Both the position numbers and the translations under genes were made by a program. Below, one piece after another: positions 3,707 through 9,115 of a stretch of DNA of 9,115 nucleotides. Every line of letters begins with the position of its first letter. The first letter of the stretch is position 1. The notes under the pieces are model-generated. The model saw only the letters and a program-made list of their open reading frames with translations, was not told where the DNA came from and made no database searches. Location of the stretch: contig DAOVQI010000095.1 in NCBI GenBank assembly GCA_030628785.1, positions 1-9,115 of the forward strand. Direction: 5' to 3'. Source of the DNA: Bacteroidota bacterium. GTDB taxonomy: Bacteria; Bacteroidota; Bacteroidia; Bacteroidales; VadinHA17.

Positions 3707-5929
3707 CTACCCCTGCTTCCCATAGTCTGAAGGCGAAACGCCAAACAGTTCCTTAAAGCACTTCGCAAAATAGGAAAGGTTATTAAATCCCACCTCATAT
3801 GTGATCTCCGCTACATTACCGAACTTCTCTTCAAGCAGTTTGGCAGCGCGTTTTAACCGTATAGCCCGTATGAATTCTGTAGCCGATTGATCGGTCAGAG
3901 CACGGAGTTTCCTGAATAGCTGGCTCCGGCTCATACCTATCTCTTCCTGGAAAGTCCGGGCATCAAATTCAAAATCACCCATATGTTCATCAATGATCCC
4001 GATAGCCCTGTTCAGAAATTTTTCATCAGCCGAAGTTATGGCAATATCCTTGGGTTCCAGTTTAACATCCCGGCTAAAACGTTCCCTGAGCTTTTTCCGT
4101 TGTTCGATAAGATTCTTAACCCTGGCAATTAATTCTTTGATATTAAAAGGCTTGGTTATATAGTCATCAGCTCCTGTCTCCAGTCCTTCAATCTTGCTTT
4201 CCACATTGGCTTTAGCCGTAAGCATGATAACCGGTATATGACTGGTCCGTTCATCCGTTTTTAGTTTTTTACACATTTCAATCCCATCCATTATAGGCAT
4301 CATAAGGTCGGTGATCACCAGATCGGGTATGGATTCTATGGCTTTTTCCAGTCCTTCTTCTCCGTTTGCAGCCTCTTTGATAAGGAATTCCTCCTCCAGA
4401 TTTTCCAGTATATGCATTCTCACATCAGGATTATCCTCAACGATCAGAATTTGCGGATTTTCCCCTTCACCTGTTTCTTCCTCCTCAGTTTTAACCCGTT
4501 TTTCACCTTCTTCCAGGATAGCTGACCACTTCATTGACTCACCAACCTCTTCGGGCGTTTTAATCAAATATTCATTTTCTTTAAGGTGATCTTTTCCTAA
4601 AGGCATTGTAACGGTAAAGCAACTACCCTTATCAGGTTCACTTTTTACTGTGATCTTTCCATGTTGGAGACTCACCAGTTCCTTTGTCAGGGATAAACCG
4701 ATTCCTGTTCCACCACCTTCTTTTTTCCATTCACCCTCTACCTGGTAAAACCTGTCGAATATCTTCTCAATTTGCTCTTCAGGAATACCAGGTCCGGTAT
4801 CCTTAACCGAAAATTCCAGTACAAAAGAATATGGTTTCCCCTTTTGTTCCAGGATTTTTGCCTTACAAATCACTTCCCCTTCCTCGGGAGTATACTTAAA
4901 TGCGTTTGAAAGTAAATTGGTTGTAATCTTATCCAGTTTATCCCGGTCAAAATATGTTTTATATGGTTTTTCAGGTAAAATATATCGATACTGGATTTTC
5001 TTTCGTTCTGCATATCCTGCAAATCCAGTAATGAATAACCGGATTGTATTTACTACATCGTCCTCTGTCAGTTCCAGCTTCATATTGCCGGCATCCAGTT
5101 TTGACAGATCCATTAACTGATTGATAAGTCCAAGTAACCGAAGGGCATTTCTGTGCATTCGTTCTATCTTGCTGCGTTCTTTTTCCTCCATTTGTTCCCT
5201 GGAGAGCATATCTTCGATCGGGGCCAGAATCAGGGTAAGGGGAGTCCGGAATTCATGGGATACATTATTAAAGAACCGGGTTTTCAACTGGTCCATTTCC
5301 ATGATTTGCAGGTTTTTCTGCTCCAATTCTGCCGTTCTTTCTTTTACTTTTTCTTCAAGTCCTAATCTCAGTCCTTCTAGTTTCATAACGGAATCATAGG
5401 CCCTCAGGCTGGCCAGAACTACAGTAAATAGCTTAAAGGCAGTAAGCTCCGTTTTGGTCTTGTAATCGTTGATCTCATATGATACGATCACTTCCCGTTC
5501 CGGAGCCTGACCGGGATAACCCGTACGCAGGATAATCTGCGTGAAATAATTCCCTGCTTTATCCCGTATATACTTCACCAGTTCAAGACCTGCGTTATTG
5601 GTTTCCATGACAACATCCAGAAGGATCACGGCAATGTCCGGATTCTCCCGGATCACTTTTCGTGATTCTCTTGCCGAGTAGGTATCCAGGAATTCAATTT
5701 CTTTTTCCTGGTAGATGAATCCTTTCAGGGCCATGCGGGTGACACTGTGGATGTCTTCCTCATCGTCCACAACCAGAACTTTCCAGGTTTCTTTTTGTTC
5801 GGCTGAAGGAGGTTTTTTCTTTTCCTCTTTAGCAACTACTTCTTCCTTATCTTCACTGAAGAGTTTTTCACCCTCATCCTCCACAATAACCTTCTTCTCA
5901 AACAATTCATCAGGATTTTCCTTTTTCAT
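3707..5929 (-). CDS. Soluble hybrid histidine kinase: REC-HisKA-HATPase-REC-AraC
   Basis: This 740-residue cytoplasmic signalling protein is a kinase and transcription factor in one chain; no signal peptide or membrane segment is seen. Residues 1-48 are a charged, probably disordered tail. Receiver 1 (about 50-175) has Asp55/56, phosphoacceptor Asp105 in LLDVVMET, Thr136 and Lys157, and resembles receivers of DUF3369 response regulators. A signalling helix (LEEKVKERTAELEQKN, 191-206) leads to the HisKA domain with His225 in SHEFRTP. The ATPase domain has the N box LLSNAFKYT (Asn342), DTGPGIP (377-383) and GGGTGIGL (405-412). Receiver 2 (about 493-610) has Glu498/Asp499, Asp541, Thr571 and Lys593. 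An AraC-type helix-turn-helix domain fills about 640-737. The second half matches Bacteroidota hybrid two-component regulators, but a receiver replaces the periplasmic sensor. All catalytic residues are present. Target genes are not visible here. Confidence 0.95.
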   Translation of the reverse strand: MKKENPDELFEKKVIVEDEGEKLFSEDKEEVVAKEEKKKPPSAEQKETWKVLVVDDEEDIHSVTRMALKGFIYQEKEIEFLDTYSARESRKVIRENPDIAVILLDVVMETNNAGLELVKYIRDKAGNYFTQIILRTGYPGQAPEREVIVSYEINDYKTKTELTAFKLFTVVLASLRAYDSVMKLEGLRLGLEEKVKERTAELEQKNLQIMEMDQLKTRFFNNVSHEFRTPLTLILAPIEDMLSREQMEEKERSKIERMHRNALRLLGLINQLMDLSKLDAGNMKLELTEDDVVNTIRLFITGFAGYAERKKIQYRYILPEKPYKTYFDRDKLDKITTNLLSNAFKYTPEEGEVICKAKILEQKGKPYSFVLEFSVKDTGPGIPEEQIEKIFDRFYQVEGEWKKEGGGTGIGLSLTKELVSLQHGKITVKSEPDKGSCFTVTMPLGKDHLKENEYLIKTPEEVGESMKWSAILEEGEKRVKTEEEETGEGENPQILIVEDNPDVRMHILENLEEEFLIKEAANGEEGLEKAIESIPDLVITDLMMPIMDGIEMCKKLKTDERTSHIPVIMLTAKANVESKIEGLETGADDYITKPFNIKELIARVKNLIEQRKKLRERFSRDVKLEPKDIAITSADEKFLNRAIGIIDEHMGDFEFDARTFQEEIGMSRSQLFRKLRALTDQSATEFIRAIRLKRAAKLLEEKFGNVAEITYEVGFNNLSYFAKCFKELFGVSPSDYGKQG

Positions 5930-6001
5930 GGGTTTGGATTAATTTTTTTTAATATTTTAATTTCTAAATCTGCCTCAATCCTGAACCTACCCGCTAAGCG
6001 G

Positions 6002-6028
6002 TTCTCCCGCAGGGATGCTTACGGCACA
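6002..6028. repeat. tcccgcaggga repeat, copy 1
   Basis: The unit ttctcccgcagggatgc, then tta, cggca and aa, contains the small palindrome tccc-gca-ggga (6005-6015). A near-identical copy in the same orientation lies at 6798-6824. Confidence 0.7.
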
Positions 6029-6137
6029 AGTTACATGTTACATGTTATAAACTTCGTAATTCGTAAATCGTTAACTTAGCGAAGCGATCTCACCGAAGGT
6101 AATCGATATTCGTCAATCAATTTTTAAACGGCTTTCA

Positions 6138-6156
6138 AGCCCGTCCGGGCTGTATT
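6138..6156. repeat. Mini-hairpin agcccg-tc-cgggct
   Basis: A perfect 6-bp stem (6138-6143 with 6146-6151) with a two-base loop is followed by g and tatt. An upstream acggctt (6129-6135) offers an alternative partner for the left arm and the bases after it, so two folds compete. Confidence 0.6.
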
Positions 6157-6178
6157 TTTAGTTTGTGCACTCTGCCCA

Positions 6179-6200
6179 GCCACTAAAGTGGCCGTCTATT
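6179..6200. repeat. Mini-hairpin gccact-aa-agtggc
   Basis: A perfect 6-bp stem (6179-6184 with 6187-6192) has loop aa, with tatt at 6197-6200. The same stem appears inside-out at 6282-6296. Confidence 0.6.
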
Positions 6201-6207
6201 ATCTTTC

Positions 6208-6225
6208 AGTCCCTCCGGGACTATT
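6208..6225. repeat. Mini-hairpin agtccc-tcc-gggact
   Basis: A perfect 6-bp stem (6208-6213 with 6217-6222) has loop tcc; its right arm runs directly into tatt (6222-6225). Confidence 0.6.
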
Positions 6226-6262
6226 TACTTTTTCCCCCTTAATCTTTTATCTTTTCCCCCTA

Positions 6263-6302
6263 TGAAATGCTGCTTTGAAGCAGTGGCTTCGCCACTATTT
6301 CA
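6263..6302. repeat. Two-hairpin junction closed by an outer stem
   Basis: The outer arms tgaaat (6263-6268) and atttca (6297-6302) enclose two perfect hairpins: ctgctt-tg-aagcag (6270-6283) and agtggc-ttc-gccact (6282-6296). The two inner hairpins share two bases, so both can form fully only with slight fraying. The whole 40-base unit could fold as a three-way junction. The function is unknown. Confidence 0.6.
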
Positions 6303-6386
6303 CAGGGTAAACTTTTTTCTTTTGTCTTTTCCCTTGCTTATTGCCTACTGTGCACTTAATCATGGCGTTCTGCTCTCTGAATTTGC

Positions 6387-6451
6387 TGTCGGCTACTTTC
6401 GCCGGATGAAACGACTTTAACAATGATTAAAACCGGCAGTTCCGGCGTTTT
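6387..6451 (+). repeat. Element C, copy 2 (covarying stem, T-run)
   Basis: This copy has the lead tgtcggctactt, arms cgccgga (6400-6406) and tccggcg (6441-6447), a 34-base loop of the same length as copy 1, and a run of four T after the stem. Relative to copy 1, two stem positions change from T-A to C-G pairs. The first pair of copy 1 (g-c) is lost here (t-t), leaving 7 bp. The loop shares tgaaa at its start and aaaaccggcagt at its end. Confidence 0.7.
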
Positions 6452-6484
6452 CGGTACTAAATTGTATGTTCTGCTACAATAATG

Positions 6485-6501
6485 GAACCTCTCCGAGGTT
6501 C
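6485..6501. repeat. 7-bp mini-hairpin with tcc loop
   Basis: The arms gaacctc (6485-6491) and gaggttc (6495-6501) are perfectly complementary around loop tcc, the same loop as at 6208-6222. Confidence 0.6.
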
Positions 6502-6738
6502 TTCCTCTAAATCTCCTATTATCTCCATTACATAGTTACACCATCACTCAGTCTCAAAGTCTCCCAGTCTTGTCCTTATATTTGTCTACAGGTTAAACAT
6601 AAAATTCAAAATTCACACAAAATCAGTTAGATAAACGTTTCAATCGCACAACGGGTTAATCATAATTATTAAATTTCTTATTAATAAATCCTAAACACCA
6701 CTCCTTCCCTTGGTTTACAAAACTTAGAAATTACTCGC

Positions 6739-6753
6739 CATGCTTTCAGCATG
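6739..6753. repeat. 6-bp mini-hairpin with ttc loop
   Basis: The arms catgct (6739-6744) and agcatg (6748-6753) flank loop ttc. It is isolated in AT-rich sequence about 200 bases downstream of the GAF kinase stop. Confidence 0.6.
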
Positions 6754-6797
6754 CCTCATGATACCGCTGCACTCAGTTCGGTGTTCCTTGTTCGATA

Positions 6798-6824
6798 TTC
6801 TCCCGCAGGGATGCCTTCGGCAGA
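6798..6824. repeat. tcccgcaggga repeat, copy 2
   Basis: This is the second copy of the unit at 6002-6028. It contains tccc-gca-ggga (6801-6811) and a second small stem tgcc-ttc-ggca (6812-6822) that is imperfect in copy 1. It is preceded by gttc-rich sequence of the kind also seen near 95-125. Confidence 0.7.
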
Positions 6825-6853
6825 AATTTAATTTGCCTACTACCTAATTATTT

Positions 6854-6881
6854 ACTGCTGACTGAAGACTGAGGACTGCCC
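6854..6881. repeat. ACTGNNG heptamer array (4 units)
   Basis: Four contiguous 7-bp units are present: actgctg, actgaag, actgagg and actgccc. The same degenerate heptamer forms the arrays at 3080-3114 and 3253-3273. The last unit overlaps the left arm of the GC-rich palindrome. Confidence 0.8.
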
Positions 6882-6913
6882 GCCCGAACGTACCGTTCGG
6901 TACGGGCGGGCAG
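6876..6913. repeat. GC-rich palindrome downstream of the GAF kinase gene
   Basis: The outer arms ctgcccgcccg (6876-6886) and cgggcgggcag (6903-6913) form an 11-bp stem. Inside, two mutually exclusive stems are possible: cgaacg/cgttcg (6885-6890 with 6894-6899) and cgtaccg/cggtacg (6889-6895 with 6898-6904). It lies 43 bases after the kinase stop codon on the minus strand. No T-run follows on that strand, so it may be a transcript-end structure rather than a standard terminator. Confidence 0.7.
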
Positions 6914-6955
6914 ACTAATTCACTCCCTCATCCATTATCCCTCATTCATCCTTCT

Positions 6956-9115
6956 TCAATTCCCAACCGGCACCCTTATCTCAAACAGCGTTCCCTTCCC
7001 TTCTTCACTCTCACATTTAATAGTTCCCTTCAATTTCTGCGTTACTAGATTATAAACAATATGCAACCCCAATCCTGTACCTATCTGCTTATTTGTTGTA
7101 AAGAAAGGATCGAAGATCTTTGGTAATATTTCTTTCGAAATACCTGTTCCGTCATCTTTATAGTTTATCACAAGTAAACTTTCTTCAACTTTAGCCGTTA
7201 TATTAATTTCCCCCTTTTTACCAGAGGTAAAACCATGCTCAAGAGAATTAAGCACCAGATTGGTAATGATCTGAGAAAAAGGGCCCGGATAACTGTCCAA
7301 TTCAAGATATTCATCAATTTCCAGGTTTATTTTAGTCCTTATCTTTTTTAGCTTTGGATAAAGACTACGTATCACATCTACGATGTATTCCCTAAGTTTG
7401 AATTTCCTTTTTTGATCGGTCGACTGATCGACCGAAACCTGCTTAAAGCTTTGGATCATAGTGGCTGTCCGTTCCATATTAGCAAGGATAAGTTTGGAGG
7501 ATTGGTTAGCCGACTGCAGGTATTCCTTAAAATCTGCCCGGCTGATCTGGTCCTGCTTGTACAGATCCGCCATTTGTTTGGTTTCATCAACCAGGGCAGA
7601 AGCTGCAGTGACACTTATCCCCACCGGGGTATTAATCTCATGAGCCACACCGGCAACCAACCCGCCCAGGGCAGCCATCTTTTCTGATTCCACTAACATT
7701 GATTGTGTCTGTTTAAGGTTTTCCAGGGTGATTTGTAATTCCTCTTTTTGATGTTCCAGGGTTTCATTTACAGTAAGTATTTCTTCCTTTTGTTGCTCTA
7801 ATGTGATATTTTTTTGTGAGATTTCGGCTGTACGTTCCTTAACTTTTTCTTCCAGAGTTCTGTTATATTCCTCAAGGTTTTTATACAACTGCGCATTTTC
7901 AATCGATATAACCATTTGCCCGGTAAGCATTTTAAGTATTTCTACTCTTTCGGTAGTAAAAGAACCGGTTGACAGGTTGTTTTCCAGATATAAAATACCA
8001 CTCAACTTATCTTGATAAATAAGTGGCATACAAAATATTGATTTAGGCTGATTTTGGATAATATAATCATCATTGGTAAAATTACCTTCATTCACAGCAT
8101 CATCAATAACTACCGTTTCATTAGTACGTAATACATAGTTGATAATTACCTGTGCAATACCCTTGCTCTCTGTAATAGGAATATGCTGAAGTATAAATAC
8201 TTCATCTTTATCTGCCGAAGCTTCTGCTTCAATAAACAGCTCATTATTGGTATCTAAAATCAAAAAGCCTTTTTGTGCTCCTGCATTGGTAATTACAATT
8301 TTTATCAGTTTTTGAAGCAATTTGTCAAGGTGAATTTCTCCTGAAATAGCCTGGGATGCTTTTTGTACTGTTGCCAGGTCCAGCTTTTCAGTTGTTGTTC
8401 CAACAGAACTGGTTGTAGTAGTAATTGTTGGTTCCTTTTCAGGTTTTTCATATTCAGCAAATGAAGAAAGCAACTTTGGATATTTTTCATCAAGGTGTTC
8501 AACTTTGGCTTTTGCACCCCATTTTACATAACAGGCACGAGCTTCTAAAAGGTAGGTTAAAGCAATCTTTTCCATTCCTTTTGAAAGAAAATATCTGGCA
8601 GCACATTCATTTGCTATTGCTTCATCCTGTATGTATTCATTAGCTCTTGCTCCTTTTATCGCTTCATCATAAAGTTTCGTCAATATTTCTGCTTTTCTGC
8701 CAGTAACACGTCCTTCTTCTGCCGCAATTAGCAGGTATTTATGCTGATAATTTACAGCACATTGCTTAGCCCATTTTTTATACTTACTTCTGATTTTTTT
8801 AAGCTTCTTAAGTGACTTCATACGTCCCTTTTGCTTAGGGTTTCTGCATATAGCTGCTAATACTAATGCATAATAGAAATAAAAAACCTGCATAATGGAG
8901 AGTCCAGTTATTGACTGCTTATACTTTTCAGTTTCCCGGGCTGATATAAGACCTAAAGAATATTCTTCATATAAAAAATATAGCATGGTTTTTACTTGGT
9001 GATATTGAGCAACATTCATATAATCATGTAATTCATAACATTTCTTAATATTTTCTTCTTCATTATAATCATCACTTTCCAGCAAAAGTCTGCCCTTTGT
9101 TTCTCCAATTAATGC
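6956..9115 (-). CDS. Large GAF-domain sensor histidine kinase, N-terminus outside the window
   Basis: The frame stays open to the window edge: upstream of the apparent TTG start at 9085 it reads ALIGETKGRL with no stop, so the gene is cut by the window and 719 residues are visible. Numbering from the TTG: residues 1-210 are a helical-repeat region of the kind found C-terminal to the AAA-type ATPase in large Ser/Thr-kinase/ATPase/histidine-kinase proteins. A Thr/Ser-rich linker (about 218-233) leads to a GAF sensor domain (about 235-400). A long coiled coil (about 403-470) includes LEEKVKERTAEISQKN, and the HisKA domain has His482 in AHEINTP. The ATPase domain has Asn613 (N box), DDGTGIS (644-650), FDPFFTT (658-664) and GTGLGL (669-674). 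All kinase motifs are intact. No membrane segment is evident, apart from a hydrophobic helix near 64-79 that looks like part of the helical fold. It lies upstream of the hybrid regulator on the same strand. The missing N-terminal domains are inferred, not seen. Confidence 0.9.
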   Translation of the reverse strand, partial: ALIGETKGRLLLESDDYNEEENIKKCYELHDYMNVAQYHQVKTMLYFLYEEYSLGLISARETEKYKQSITGLSIMQVFYFYYALVLAAICRNPKQKGRMKSLKKLKKIRSKYKKWAKQCAVNYQHKYLLIAAEEGRVTGRKAEILTKLYDEAIKGARANEYIQDEAIANECAARYFLSKGMEKIALTYLLEARACYVKWGAKAKVEHLDEKYPKLLSSFAEYEKPEKEPTITTTTSSVGTTTEKLDLATVQKASQAISGEIHLDKLLQKLIKIVITNAGAQKGFLILDTNNELFIEAEASADKDEVFILQHIPITESKGIAQVIINYVLRTNETVVIDDAVNEGNFTNDDYIIQNQPKSIFCMPLIYQDKLSGILYLENNLSTGSFTTERVEILKMLTGQMVISIENAQLYKNLEEYNRTLEEKVKERTAEISQKNITLEQQKEEILTVNETLEHQKEELQITLENLKQTQSMLVESEKMAALGGLVAGVAHEINTPVGISVTAASALVDETKQMADLYKQDQISRADFKEYLQSANQSSKLILANMERTATMIQSFKQVSVDQSTDQKRKFKLREYIVDVIRSLYPKLKKIRTKINLEIDEYLELDSYPGPFSQIITNLVLNSLEHGFTSGKKGEINITAKVEESLLVINYKDDGTGISKEILPKIFDPFFTTNKQIGTGLGLHIVYNLVTQKLKGTIKCESEEGKGTLFEIRVPVGN

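Larger units (their letters stand above)
5930..6955. other. 1-kb spacer between kinase genes, dense in small palindromes
   Basis: I see no coding region I can support. The spacer holds mini-hairpins mostly at 6138-6296, then element C copy 2, a 7-bp hairpin at 6485-6501, a hairpin at 6739-6753, a tcccgcaggga repeat in two copies (6002-6028 and 6798-6824), an ACTGNNG heptamer array and a GC-rich palindrome. Part of it must serve as leader of the hybrid kinase gene, but I found no clear TAnnTTTG promoter box or Shine-Dalgarno sequence before the start at 5929. The stretch 6510-6730 is plain AT-rich sequence. Confidence 0.7.

Noticed and set aside
3707..5929. Canonical hybrid two-component system for polysaccharide sensing
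   Set aside because: The C-terminal half fits, but there is no signal peptide, periplasmic beta-propeller sensor or membrane helix, and no SusC/SusD-like genes are in the window.
6876..6913. Intrinsic terminator of the GAF kinase gene
   Set aside because: The stem is strong, but the minus strand continues with tcctcagtcttcag and has no T-run. I list it as a palindrome only.

Overview
The window looks like a chromosomal segment of a Bacteroidota bacterium, probably an environmental lineage. The evidence is indirect. Base composition is AT-leaning, the genes lack clear Shine-Dalgarno sequences, there is a hybrid histidine kinase ending in REC plus an AraC-type DNA-binding domain, and the intergenic gaps are long and full of short palindromes. 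No rRNA, tRNA, transposase or CRISPR array is visible, so the placement is an inference.

Left part (1-2066). A redox gene of the peroxiredoxin/thioredoxin-like family (445-1027, +) appears to carry a one-base frameshift near its start. It runs tail to tail into truA (1011-1775, -), with 17 bp of overlap. Upstream of truA stand two near-identical 7-nt-loop palindromes in opposite orientation, followed by a terminator-like hairpin.

Middle part (2067-3706). A compact mntA-hepT toxin-antitoxin operon (2067-2676, -) is bracketed by two same-orientation copies of a composite repeat (palindrome A plus terminator hairpin B). About 1 kb of repeat-rich DNA without a convincing gene follows. It holds ACTGNNG heptamer arrays, an octamer array, a covarying stem element (C) and several hairpins.

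Right part (3707-9115). Two large signalling proteins lie on the minus strand, separated by another 1 kb repeat-rich spacer (5930-6955). The upstream one (6956 to beyond 9115) is a helical-repeat/GAF/coiled-coil/histidine kinase protein whose N-terminus lies outside the window. It resembles the C-terminal part of large Ser/Thr-kinase/AAA-ATPase/GAF/histidine-kinase proteins. The downstream one (3707-5929) is a soluble REC-HisKA-HATPase-REC-AraC protein. A plausible reading is a cytoplasmic phosphorelay: the GAF kinase or another kinase phosphorylates the N-terminal receiver, and the output is transcriptional control through the AraC domain. Partnership is inferred only from proximity, shared strand and a shared signalling-helix motif.

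The most unusual content is non-coding: (i) the A+B repeats that bracket and probably insulate the toxin-antitoxin cassette; (ii) element C, two gapless 62-nt copies 3 kb apart whose stem carries two compensatory base-pair changes; (iii) a set of mini-hairpins with unrelated stems, 2-4 nt loops and often a TATT tail; (iv) heptamer arrays near the kinase gene ends.
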